A DNA stretch of 64,000 bases, from positions 27,565,970 to 27,629,969 of the forward strand of contig NC_133790.1 in the NCBI RefSeq assembly GCF_003597395.2, in the 5' to 3' direction. Origin of the DNA: Chelonoidis abingdonii (taxonomy: Eukaryota; Chordata; Testudines; Testudinidae). Each line of letters opens with the position of its first letter. Within the stretch, counting starts at the first letter, position 1. Below the pieces are notes generated by a model. It was not told where the DNA came from and did no database searches. It saw only the letters and a program-made list of their open reading frames with translations. A program made the position numbers and the translations under genes. Positions 48,216-60,559 of this stretch are shown piece after piece.

Positions 48216-51200
48216 AGCAATAGGTGTTGCAGACCATGCTGCTGCATCCTTCGAGTAAGAACTTGTGTCAGGTATAGAGAGATTATATGGGTGTTATTCA
48301 GACTTATGCTGAAGGGTTATATAGGGTGCCAACTCCGAGGTGCTCGAAGTAGGTATTATCATTAGAGCTAGGACGTAGTTCTAGGTTAGAAAGAACTGAA
48401 TACAAAATGCCATCAAAATCACTATATGGAGACTAATTTTTATGATTTATTGTGCGTTGGTAGGTCTCTCCCTTGTTCGCAGGATTCGATTTGTAGTGTG
48501 TGGTTATGGTCATATAAGATAAGTAGCACATGGATTACTATGAGAAGGTGAGTATTTTCTGAGTTGTAAGTGTATACGCGGCTTCGCTGACGAGGTGATG
48601 GCTCTTGAAAGAGAGAGTATTAGGCTTGTTGCCTGTTTTGATGCGCCTGGCCAGACAGAGACTTTCGGGTGGAGGACTTTTGTCTCTATTTTCGGGGATT
48701 CTGTTGGAGAGGGGGATTTACGCACTTAGTAACAATGTAGAGAACCAAGAAAGAATGGGATACACAGGATAATAAGAAGTTTAGCCCTGATTAGTGAGGT
48801 AATAAATATAAGGAGCAGGTTGTCTGGGCTTCGGGGAAGTAGTGGGGGCACGCTATACTAGGACTTCAGGCTCGAATAAGTTAATAAAGGAGGAGCATGA
48901 TATGAGAAGGCGATAAGTGGGACTATGGTATTGTTTTCTGCTATTGCGACGTATATGCCTCCTATAGCATAAAACACGCATCATACCGTCTGCGACATCA
49001 TGCAGTATCGTGAGGCGAGCTGTATGGACAGTATGAGGATGCCAGGTACTGCTGTTTGGCGCGAGCGCGTTGAGTTCATTATGAGGATGGTGAAGGAGTG
49101 GAAATGTACTGTGCCCTTGGCTTAGCAGTCAGCTTATAGCTCAGTATTGTCTCACGTTGTATTGAGCTACTCTCACATTGGAAGGCCGTGGGCGGCGATT
49201 AATTGTATGCTATAGCTCGAGAGAAGGAGGTTGCGTCGAGAGCAGCGTGCGTGAGGTATGTTGGTTTCTTGTGAACTGTGATATACTATGCTGACGGGAG
49301 TGAGGGCGAGAGGATTAACTGTGAGTCAGAGATGATTTGGTTTATGCTCGAGGTGCTTATGACAGCCGTTCATAATATTGGACCATGCATTTTGCTCATC
49401 GCATTACGGTTTAATAACTAACTAATTATGATAGCCGAGGGGGGGTGGGTGTTACAGTGGGTAGCTATGGTGTATAGCGCAGGGTCTCCTATGAGATAGA
49501 GCTTGCTATATGGCAGGTGGGGTCACAGAGTTCAGCAGCTACTGACTTGATCAATATAGTGGATCATCTTAGCTAGCAGGCCATCAACTCAGTTTGATGA
49601 CCCGTAGGGAGAGGTGGAGTATGATGTGAGGGTCCGTCAGGATCTCCTTCTGATGCGTTCTCGCAGAAGTGTGTGGGTACCATGAGAGGAAGAGGTTCGG
49701 ACCATACTTTGCGGTAGCGCAGTAGTCGGCTGCTGCTGTGTAATCTGAGAGCGTGGGCTAAGTTGGAGAAATTTATCAACACTAGGACTTGAGGTATGTG
49801 GTGACACTAGTGATAAGACTGTGCAGGTTCATTAAATTCTCTATTACAGTGAAGTCAGCCACAGACAGGAGCCAGAGCGGAGAGAGTAGGAGCAGTTGAC
49901 AACAGTGGGACTTCACTTTGTATAGGTATTTAGTCTAAGTAGTGAGCGAGGCCGAGTTGTTTCTTTCACTGTACCGAGCAAAAGAATCAAGGAGTACCTA
50001 ATCAGTGGCACCATCTCATAGTAGCAAACTCAACTTTATTTTAGTCATAATATTGGGAAATCTTATGCAGGCACACAAATAGAGATTAGTTGTAGTCTTC
50101 TAAGGTGTGCTCAGCAAGAGATCAGCACGCGATATTTAAATAAGCCACAGTGGCGAATCACCAAAAAGAGCACAAAGCAGCACTAGATGCATGAATGAGT
50201 GTCATTATAGTTGAGTAGCCTAAGATATCCACTGAGTGTGTCATTGAGATTATAGTGTCTGTGTAATGTCGGTGTGCCCTCTCTTTATGCAGTCGGTGGA
50301 GTCAGTGAGTTTTTTGTGCGTTGAAAATTACTAGTCTTACTTTTGCCACAGGAAAACGAAGTTGGGATAGGAAGATAGTTTGTAAAAGGATATTCTTATG
50401 TTTTATCTTTAAACAAACTTAATTTAATATTAAAATGTAATGTGTACATCGATAACATGGTATCTCCTATTACAGTAGTGTCACTAGGAGCACTGTTGTT
50501 ACAAAAATTGAGAATGGTCTTGGTTCCCTAGAACATTTAACAGTTACATGCATATTATTGTAAGTGGGGTAACACAAACGTAACGCAGATACCATAGACT
50601 CATCTAGTCAACACATGCAGTTTCTGTGTGTGTGGTTTTTTGGCATTATGAGAAAATTCAGGCAGCATGTTCTAGAAATAGAGTGTGAGATAGAAGATTA
50701 AATCTAGAGTACTGGGGATAGGGGTCTTTCAATCTTTGCGTCTAGCATTTGTATCCAAACTCCCAATTAAATTTTTCTCATGATATCCTAATGTGTCTGT
50801 ATGATTACTTGAGGGCCGCCATTTTTATGATTAAATTAGTATGTGACTAAAACACTGACAGCACCGAATTCAAGGCTCGACGATAATCATATCGGTGTTA
50901 ACAGTGTTCCCGTTAACAAGACGTACACAGACCAAGGTATGTATTGTTAGTGTGGGAAAGAATAGCGCTGAAATAGGAATGCTTATTGAGACAGCTGCGA
51001 ATTAAAGACTACCGAGTGACCGCTATCATTTTGCTTCGCCATACTAGTGTTCGAGCTCTTTAATGATGTATGGCAGGGATCTTGCATGACTTTGTGCGCT
51101 ATTACAGAGTTGGATCTGCTGAAGCGCACGAGCATCTTTTAATGACACACTAGTCTTGTGAGAGTGCATGCTAACCTTGGCCAAGTCATATCATGGGTAT

Positions 51201-53690
51201 TATACTCATCGTGCAAATGACTCGTGGTCTTTGACACTGGCTGTCTGGGAACACGACTATATGATGTCTGCGTGTAGGGCACAGTGGCAATATTTTACAT
51301 AATAGTAGTGAGTATCAGGCTGCCTCGGAATTTTTTCATTTAGTGTGTATTTTTGTAATCTCGCCGGATACAACTGAATGGATCTTCGCGAGTCGCGATG
51401 CTTATCCGGTTATGCCAGACTCGTTATGGATACTGATTTTTTGTACACGAGTGCTAACTAATTGGATAGAGCAATTTCCACGCTTCTACGCTATTTTTAT
51501 CGCGATTAGATATGGACGTGGGTACTGAGAAGTAATCATGAGGTCGCTTCCTCTATGGCACGAGAGACCTTATGCGCGCTTCACATTTCCACTCGCCAAC
51601 CCGCAACGCGAAGAGACCACTCGGCTTTCAGAAACATCCAGACCCTTTTAATACACAGACGCTAGTAAAGAAACTGCATTCAGGGACTGGCGTGCTCGCA
51701 GTAGTTGTCGGCAGGCAAATGATTTGTCTGAGATTTCCTACTTTCCATCCTCCGGATATTGACAGTGAGAGACGGTTAGGATGATGATGTTAAACCTATG
51801 TCCAATCTGGCCAGTCCAAGCAGCACTGGTGAGTGTGCAGTCTCAGTTGGCCTCACACTATCTATGACTTCATGAGTTCGGCTAAATGCTCACATTTGGT
51901 AAAGTGCTTTCCAGGTGGGTTTCAGGTGTTGTCTCTCCCACCAGGGCGATACATAGTCTGCCTGACAATGTGGAAGGTTTCCTTACTGTGCACTATTCGG
52001 CCTATGATCTCAGCCAGCACCGAGAAAGAGGCGGTGTGCTCATCAGCTTAGAGAGAGGTGCCAGGGATCTTAGAGAGGATATATTTCTCAATACCCATTG
52101 TCAGTGGTGTGTGAGACTTTGCTAGCTCCATGCTGACTCGAGTACTTCATCGCTCCGATGCTTCTTCCCTGTCTAATAGGTACATCATTTGCTCATTGTG
52201 CGTATTCTGCCTGCATGAGAAGTGAGATCATGTAGCTTCTTAGTTGGCCTACCACAGTTCGACCTTCAGGCTTTTGGGGATAGAGGAGGGGTGCTACTGT
52301 TACTGTTTGCATTTAAGCATGAGTATTATGATTAAGCCACACAGCTGGAGCAGTCCCAAATTACTTACATGGAGCAGTGTTCTTTTTGTTCCTCAGTGCT
52401 TAGTGGTTTGTAATCATATACGTCCACAGTTAGTGTTCTGATGCCTCTACTGTGATAAACCGAGGTAGGTTTTTTTTTTTTTATGGGCTGCATATCTTTG
52501 TGAATAGTCGATCGTCTACTTTAACTTGCACGAGATTTACTTTGTTTCGAAGATTAGTCTTGTTTACATCGATTCATTTATTACAAACACAGAGTCGTAA
52601 TTATACTGATCGAGTTCTGTATTTTAAGCTGGTCCTTCACAAGCTCGGCGTCATCACGAGAGAAATGATCGAAACTTCTTAGTTCTGAGTGCGAGTATCC
52701 GTTTGACGATCTCCAATAGGTTTTGGCTCTATATATCTAACTAGTGGATGAGGAGCGGGCGCATCGCGAGTCGGAGTACTATGTTGTTTCATGGTTTATT
52801 CCTCGATCTGTTTTCCTGCGAGTCTTCATCACATGAGGTCTCTCCACCGTCACGTGTTTAGAAAAGTTAACAATGACTTGAGAGGGGCAAACCCACGGTC
52901 ACATCGTGGTGCGCGGCGGTCATCTCTGGCGTCATCCTGCTCTCTTGGGTGAAGTGACGCTGAGCAGTGATTCTATTCCTTTCCTCGGCGGGGCTGTTGC
53001 GGTCGAGTATCGTCAACTATTGAGCGATCTCTAATAGGCGGAGGTTTCAAATCACTCACTTGGACTGTGTGAGATTCCAGTCTCAACTAGCGTGCCTCTT
53101 ATTCACAGATCGGATATCGTCCAATCACCTCGACGTTGACTCTCGTTGCGACTATACGCGAAATCAATGACTAGTCATGATGAGAGGAGGAGAGGAGGAG
53201 GTATCGCCAGTCATGGCTGACCGGCGAGGCGGAGGACAGCGGCACAGAGTATTGGAGGCAGAATTCCCATAACCGCCTGTGGCTACCCTAGACGTTTTGG
53301 AGCTAACTGTCTTAAATACGAGGGGCATACTCTCTCACCCTAAGATGACGCTAGAATTTGGGCACGGGAAACTATGTCACAGCATGGTGGACCACCCCAT
53401 AATGCTGTGGTCTGTATAAGAGAGCGTGTGGAGAGGCATTTATGCAGTTGTATGCGAGCTGAGCATCGCATGCTCGTAACAGACGTACTTCGATGATACA
53501 ACTCGTGCTATTATTCGCTTCACGCTGTCCTGATGCTGGTAAGATAAGCAATAGAGTGCTAGAGACCATGATAGAGGGTACACGGAGATCATTTGAGAGT
53601 GGAAGCGGATGTGGTAGAGTACCCTACACGGGCAAGCTTGGCAGAGTGCCTGCAGTGATCAGCTTCTACGTTGGTTCACGTCGGTGAGCA
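48216..53690. other. Unrecognised stretch inside Harbinger element
   Basis: I recognise no gene, repeat or exon. Frames are short (61 aa at 51343-51528, 76 aa at 52452-52682) and match no family I know. CpG is common, for example around 51360-51420, unlike the rest of the window. It may be a low-quality consensus rather than true sequence. Confidence 0.5.
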
Positions 53691-54475
53691 GAGAGGCAAA
53701 TTGTCTAGCTGAGTGGGGCTTGCATTGATGCAAGATACAAAAGCAATCGTTAAGCTGCTGCTACGAAAGGTCGTAACTCGGAAACGGCAAAGTGATAGTG
53801 GAGTGGCGTTTGCTGCAATGGGTTTTCCGAAGTTGTGTGGGCCATAGATGGAACCCAATCCCTATCTTGGCCCCAACACCAGGGCACCCAGTACGTGAAC
53901 CGGCAAGGGGTTACTTTAGCTATTTGTGCAAGCAGTGGTGGTATCACACAACGGACGTTTCACCCACATCCACGTGGATGGCCAGGAAGGTGTTCTCACG
54001 CACGTGCCTGTCTCTTGAGTGAGCACTGAGTCTGTTTAAACGCTGCAGCAAGGTTGATTACTCCCAGACCAGAAAACTAACGTTGGGAATGTTCAAATGC
54101 TATAGTTATCCTGGGGACCTCAGCCTACCCCTTGACTCTTGCTGGCAATACAGCCATACACTTGGCAGCCTGGACGGGTCAGAGCTGTCAATCTACAGGC
54201 CTGAGCAAGTGCGGATGGTGGTGAAATGGCATTGGCCATTTAAAGGGCGTGCATGCTCAACTACTTATCTATCGCTCAGACCTCAGCCAAACCAGTGCCC
54301 GCTTGCTATTGCTGCTTGCTGTGTGCTCCACAATCTTTGTGAGACTAAGGGGGAGACATTTATGGCTGGGTGGGAGGCGAAGCAAATCACCTGGCCCGCT
54401 GAGTACGAGCACCAGAGACCAGGGCGATTAGAAAAGCACACCTGGAGCGCGTGCGCATCAGAGAAGCCTTGAAAA
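53690..54475 (+). pseudogene. PIF/Harbinger transposase remnant (HARBI1-like)
   Basis: This family is a DDE nuclease that cuts and moves the element. Fragments in shifting frames are clear: VWAIDGT with the first catalytic Asp, QGTQYVNRQGVTLAICASSG, HPHPRGWPG, then GSLDGSELSIYR and CPLAIAACCVLHNLCETKGE. The residue run around the second Asp (usually ...VHDARVFRNS) is disturbed. Several frameshifts break it and the N-terminal half is not recognisable. Confidence 0.8.
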
Positions 54476-54899
54476 CGAGTTTCAGCACGGCCCAGGCGTA
54501 CGGTGGATCGTTTGCTTCCCTTGATGACACTCCGCACTTGAGGATTAATAGTGTAAGCAACACCCCCACCCCCCTTTTGAATTACAGGTTGGCGAAGGAA
54601 ATAAATTCAGTCTCGTTTTAGAAATCATTTATTATTCATAAAAGTAATTATGCATCTGTTAAAAATCATGTGTTTTTTCCTTACACTTTTCCCTGTAAGC
54701 AACCCACCCTCCCCCTTTCGATGTATCTTCTTACAAAATGAACTATAAAAAAAGGAGCAGAGAATTAGGAAGGTATCCCTGGCTGCTGTGCTTTGAAGGA
54801 GGGGGAAGGGAAAGGCCATTAAGCACATTGTAGTGTAATACAGCCTTTTCCTTGAACTCTCCAGAGGGGTGGAGAGTAGGTGGGTGCAGAAAGCCTTCC

Positions 54900-56720
54900 C
54901 CACCGTTCTTACACGTCTGGGTGAGGGAGAATGGGACGTGGGCTTGCAGGGAGGTTATACAGGGGCTGCAGCGGCACTCTGCTACTGCGCGCTGCTTTCC
55001 TGAAGATCCACCATGCGTGGAGGATATCAGTTGAGCACGCAGCAGATCCGCGTTGCATCTCGCCAACGCTGGTCTTCCTGCCTAGCCCTCTCATATCGTT
55101 CACTGGCATCCTTCCTCGTACTTGCTACCACATCCTTCAATCATTCTGTTTATCCCTCTCTATGCGTGTACTTCAATAATTTCTGTGAACATTTCATCTC
55201 GCGTCTTCTTCTCCTCCGCCGTATCCAGAGCACGCCCTCGTGATGGCATAGGGACTGCAGAGAAATGTGCAGCTGCATGGGGAAGGCAAACCAGGGTGAT
55301 AATATGTGGAAAGATACTATTTACAGAGCAGTGATGTACTCTTTCACATAGAACACTATCCACCTTACAGAGCACATGTGATCTCTATACAAGGTCGCAT
55401 TTGTATCGTTTAAATATTCAGTGTCTGTGTGACTGGTGTGGCACACACACAGACGCAGGTACGGCCAACCGTACATCCACACGGCGATGGTAAGTAAGGC
55501 TTTAAAAACTTGACTTCGCCGCCGTTCATAATACACAGTGATCTATATGATGCCTTGCTCTGTTAAGAGGGACCTCAAAGCCCAAACCCCCTCTTACATC
55601 CACAACAGCGCATGCTCCTATCATATACGATCGCAGCTAGTGATCACCCTACTATCACCCCACAGCGCGTTGCGGTAGCTGGGAAGAATCCTGCTTGCCA
55701 GATGCTGAGAACTCGTCGCATCCCTCCTCCCATCCCCCCGCTGACCAGTAGCAAAATCGCCATGTTGCCCCCCTATTACATCTTCTGATTTTCTACAAGG
55801 TAACAATGGATGATATCTCTCTCGCTGACAATACACCGCAGGAGCAGATCGTTTGTTCTGCAATGCCTTCAGTACCAATGTATGCAAATGCATGCGTTGA
55901 AAGTTACCTACTATGGGGAACGGAATAAGGCTGTCTTTGGCCAGAAATGTTCTCATATATCATAAGGCTTTCTGAGTTCCTCCACGATCGATCATGGAGT
56001 TACTTTGGGATTCGCTCCATCCCAGAATGTTAACGAAAATTTCCTGTACATAATGGCTGCGCAGCAGCAAAAGCCTGGTGTAAATGCGATCTTAATAAAA
56101 CCATCTGTTTTCATCGTGTTGATACAGAATGAAGGACACTTACCGAGGTCGCTTCCATGGCTTTCACTGTCTGGGCTTGTTGCTTGGGAGCGCAGGGACT
56201 GTAATTCTGGTCTCCAAAAAGATCCTGGCTGTTGGGGTTTACGGACTGCTGTGTGCTTTCTCCACGGTCATCTTCATCCTCGATCTTCCTCCCATCTTCC
56301 CCTCGGCTATATCATCTACAAACCGTTGATATTTCAATCCCAAAAGTCTGAATCCATGACAGGGGGTGGACGGTAAGCGCTGAACTCCAAATATGCTGTA
56401 GTTCAGCATAGAAGCGGCATGTTTTTCGCTTCAGAGCCTGACCTTCCTTTTGCTTCTTTCTGGCTTTCTGGTACCTGTCTAAGCTCCTTCACTTTCACTT
56501 CTGCACTGCAGGGAGTCCTCGCCTGTGCCCTTTTTCAGCCATAGACTTTGAAAGTTCTTTCAAAAAACATTTTTTCATTTCGTCTTTTGAACGCGTGCTG
56601 TGAGCACTGAGTCTTCACCCCAGATACGCGATCGATCCAGAACCTCTGTGTGGTCCAAGCTGGCGCGCTTCTCGATTATCAGGAGACTGCATTGTCTACA
56701 GTGCATATGACTCTGTGTGC
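54900..56720 (-). pseudogene. Harbinger trihelix/Myb-like partner protein remnant
   Basis: Harbinger elements carry a second gene, a DNA-binding SANT/trihelix protein that helps the transposase reach the nucleus and bind the ends. On the - strand I see VKVKELRQ and KEAKGRSGSE near 56400-56510, KKTRDEMFTEIIE near 55180-55215, and RVPLQPLYNLPASP near 54940-54985. It is broken by many frameshifts. It faces the transposase tail to tail. Confidence 0.65.
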
Positions 56721-57188
56721 TCACCTGTGTGTGTGCAGACCCTCACGGTGGACAATTCAGAATGGAATTAAAAGTTCGCGGGATGTCAGCTTTTTCCTGT
56801 TTACCTGGCCAGTGCATCACAGTGTAGTGTCCGATGCTATCATGAGTGCCCTGTGACAATGGTTCTGAAACCAAAATTGGAAGTGGCTCACTTGGGACAG
56901 AGTCAATCGCTCCCTTCTGTTTCTAAAAATTGAGTACGTCCTGCCTAGACTGTCATAGCCCCGGCTGCCTGCCTCCAAGTGCCCCCCCACCCGGTGTATG
57001 TCACGAATAATCTGTTTTTATTTCTTGTATCCTCACGACTGCATGACATAAACAGGGGGGGGGCCCTGCCACGGTAGCTGCGGAGGTTGGGAGAGAAGTG
57101 AAGCCAATGGGTGCGTTCTTGCGGGAAGATCCTTGTTAATACATGCCGGAGTAGCTGCGCTCTTCCCTAATACACTTGACTCTTCCTT

Positions 57189-57302
57189 CAGAGGGGTAGG
57201 CCGTGTTAGTCGGATCTATAAAAGCAGCAGAGAATCCTGTGCACACTTATAGACTAACAGACTCGTTTAGTCTATAAGGTGCCACTGATTCTCTGCTGCT
57301 TT
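57189..57302. repeat. Repeat related to 23098-23320
   Basis: It contains gtaggccgtgttagtcggat, cttatagactaacagac and tttagtctataaggtgccac. These are the same inverted words as in the element at 23098. Confidence 0.6.
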
Positions 57303-58376
57303 GACTCTTCTTGTAGGCAGGACAAGACTCCAATTTTTTTTAGAAACCATAAGGGAGGGATTGACTCAGTGGCCAGTGAGTCAGATCCCAAGTTTGCTTT
57401 TGCGTTGTGCCCCACCGGCTGATTTAGCCAGGGGCACTTCATATAGCAAGCCGGACAGTACAGAGAGGGAGAGATGGAACCATCATATCATTGCCAGTTT
57501 TCTCCAGCAGTAGACAGTACAGACGACGTGGTAACCATCTCTGCTATCATTGCAAAGCAATTGAATGCTGGTGTGTAGCGCTCGAGTGTTGGCCTCTTAT
57601 CTCCACGGCAATCTAGTACATAAAATGGTGACCGGGAAAAACAAAAAAGCCGACGGTCTCCTAGGGCTGCCCTTGCTATTGTTTCTGCAAGGGCAATCCA
57701 GGAGAAAAAGGTGCGAAAGGACTGTCTGCTGATGTTTTCCTGGAGCAAGGAATGACTGACGACATTTACCCAGAACCCCCCGCGACCATTAACATTAGCA
57801 TCAGGGGGCGGGGATCATGGAGGACGGGAAGGGGGTGCTGAAGGACTCCAGCCATCCACAGTCCTCAGCAGTCTCTTAAAACTATTTGCATTCTTGGCTG
57901 AGCGCCCAATGTCTGTAGCTTACAACACGGTCTGCATGTTACGACACAGCTCATCAGTCTCTTCCCCCACCCAGCACGAGAAATGAAAGTTAAATAAACC
58001 AATCCTTAAGTACTTACAATGTCACCCCTTTTGTACTGAATGCTGCTGAATAGAGGCGATGCTGCAGCACGGAAGAGCATTAAGAGCTTGCGAGTGGCAG
58101 TAAATCATAACCAATGAAGTTAATCTGAGGTGTGATATTGCTAGTTGAAAATATCCGCTTCCTCTCCCCCTTCCTGGTGGTAGATGGGTACAGTACTACT
58201 GTAGACAGCAGAACTGTTAACGTCTCAATCTCTTTTTTACATCTCATCAGTAAATGGGGACCAGAACAGATAATAACCCTGTGAAAATTTTTGAAAGCAA
58301 ATGGGGATTGACTTACTTGGGACTGAGTCATCCTGCCTCTTACGGTTAATAAAAATAAGTCAGTCGGACAAGAAAG

Positions 58377-58404
58377 GATACAGTGTATTTAAATACACTG
58401 TATC
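58377..58404. repeat. Perfect 28-bp palindrome
   Basis: Both halves are exact reverse complements around cagtgtatttaaatacactg, centred at 58390/58391. It lies near the midpoint of the inverted trihelix copies. Confidence 0.95.
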
Positions 58405-59039
58405 ACAGCGCAGCTGCTCCGCGTCAGTATTCACAGAGGGAGCCGCTGCAAGTAACAACAACGTTGCTTCCCACCTATCTGTGCTACCAGGAGTGACCCC
58501 CCCCCCCCCCATTGTGGCATGATGTTGAAGAATGCATGATAAGAATCACAGACTAATTAGTGAGATAAATGAGGGGGAGGCAGCCTCCATGGGCTATAAC
58601 AGTCTCATGCAGTTCAGAATCTTTCTTTACACAAGAGAGGAAGGGTCTGATAAGCTCAGCGCCCCAGGGTGATAAGATGAAGACAGTTACCAGCGTTCTG
58701 TACCAGCCACTGTCAGAAAAGGGAGTCATTCCCATTTTCACCGAGGAGCCCCGGGCACCTCAGCCAGGAGCACTCACGGGCGACCGTCTTACCACTGGGG
58801 AGGGGCAGAGGAGCGGATAACTGCTCTTCACCGCAGCAGCATCGCGTCTGCCAGCACATTCAGTACACACAGGGTGACATTTCAGTAGTCAAGGAATTAT
58901 TTATTTTACTTTTCTCCTTTTCAACGTGTCTGGGGGGAAGGGGGAAGGCACGACTGACATGAGCTGTCTGACCACGCAAGACACCGTGTATAGCACAAGA
59001 CATTGGGCGCTCAGCCAAGAATAGCAAATAGTTTTACAG

Positions 59040-59310
59040 AGACCGCTGTGGAGACTGGTAGCATGTAAGTCCCTCATTACCCCCTCCCCCTCCATGAGCA
59101 TCCGTTGAGTCTCGGCTCTCCCGTTACGTTGTCACGCACCGGATATGTATCTTGGAGTTTTTTTTTTTTCAAGACACCTTTGGCAATTTCCTTTCTGTAA
59201 CGGAGCTCTGAAAAACAGATTTGTCTCACAACAGTGATCAGATTAGTATCTGCCGTAAGGTTCAGTGCAGGAGCTACTTTTGCATTTGAACTGCATCGCC
59301 ACCTGTGGTG
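59040..59310 (-). pseudogene. Trihelix N-terminus copy
   Basis: This is a direct copy of 60150-60450 (aactgcatcgcc, caagaatagcaaatagtttt). It is broken in the same region. Confidence 0.45.
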
Positions 59311-60149
59311 ATCAGAGGCTGGACACCGTGAAAGCAGGAAATGTATTGCAAAGGTCTCGGGGTTTCCTGTTTACGGCACTCCGCATCCGAGTTGGGATTG
59401 CGGAACCAGAGCGGTCAGTGGTGCACTTCCTGCCTAGAATAATAGGCAAGTGTAATAGAGATCCCAGTGTATCAGAGAGCACTATCGCTCCGTGTCAGTA
59501 TCAGCAGGGTTGCCCCTGCAAGAACCGCACCCGTTGCTCCCTCCTCCCTCTAACCTTCCTGGGCTACCGTGGCAGTACCCCTCCCCCATTGTGTCATGAA
59601 GTTATAAGGAATACAAGTATAAGAAACAGAGACTTGTTAGTGAGAATAAAATGAGGTCGGGGGGAGCTCTTGGAGGCAGCCTCCCGGGGCTATGACAGTC
59701 CAGCAGGATGGACTCTATTTTTAGAAAACCATAAGGGAGAATTGACTCATGGCCAAGCGAGTCAATCCCAAATTTGCTTTCAAAAATTTTTCAGCCCCCA
59801 GTTTCGATGATGAAGCTGTTATTAGCCGTTCTGTCCTATCTAACTGCGAGGAACCAGGAATAAATTGCCTCTCGATGTTGAGCAATTATCAGCCATGGGT
59901 TTGCTCGTGGATGGGGGCAGGGCCTGCAGCACCGTTACCACGGAGAGGAGGAGATGGAGAAGAGTGGATACTGCTCTTCACTGCTGTAGCATCCCGTCTA
60001 CCAGCAGCATCAGTACACATAGGGTGACATAGAAAGTAGTCAAGGAATGATTTCTTTCCTTTTTTTTCACGTGGTGTGGGGGGAAATAAACTGAGGAGCT
60101 GTTCCCTGAACCACGCCAGACACTGTGTGTTTGAACCTACAGACATTGG

Positions 60150-60450
60150 GAGCTCAGCCAAGAATGCAAATAATTTTCAGAGACTGTGTGGACTGTGGGA
60201 TAGCTGGAGTCCTCAGTACCCCCATCCCTCCTTCATGAAGCGTCCATTTGAGTCTGGCTTGCGTTACGCTTGTCACGCAGCGCTGTGTTATCCTGGAGTT
60301 TTTTATTCAAACGCTTGGCGTTTCGTGTTCTGTAACGGAGCTGGATACAAAAGATTTGTCTCCCCATTACAGCGATCAGAGCTAGTATCCGTACGGTCTA
60401 TGCTGGAGCTCTTTTTCGATTTCAGACTGCATCGCCAGCCGTGCTGATCA
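60150..60450 (-). pseudogene. Trihelix N-terminus copy
   Basis: On the - strand from about 60440 the pieces RAPAWTVR and, in other frames, LIAV and RNAK resemble the start of the Harbinger Myb-like protein (RKRAPAWT...). Frameshifted. A sister copy lies near 59040-59310. Confidence 0.5.
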
Positions 60451-60559
60451 GAGCCCACACTGGGCAAGCAGGAAATTGTAATTCAAAAGTTCGCATGGCT
60501 TTTTCGTTACCTGCCCGCTGCATCCGAAGTTCAAGATTGCTGTCAGAGCGGTCAGTGCT

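Noticed and set aside
51343..51784. Two open frames (61 and 70 aa) that might be foreign genes in the CpG-rich spacer
   Set aside because: They are short, match no family I know, lack supporting signals and lie in sequence of doubtful quality.
53160..53220. Purine-rich gaggagagg run as a satellite or CRISPR-like array
   Set aside because: Too short, with no regular spacers, and in noisy sequence.
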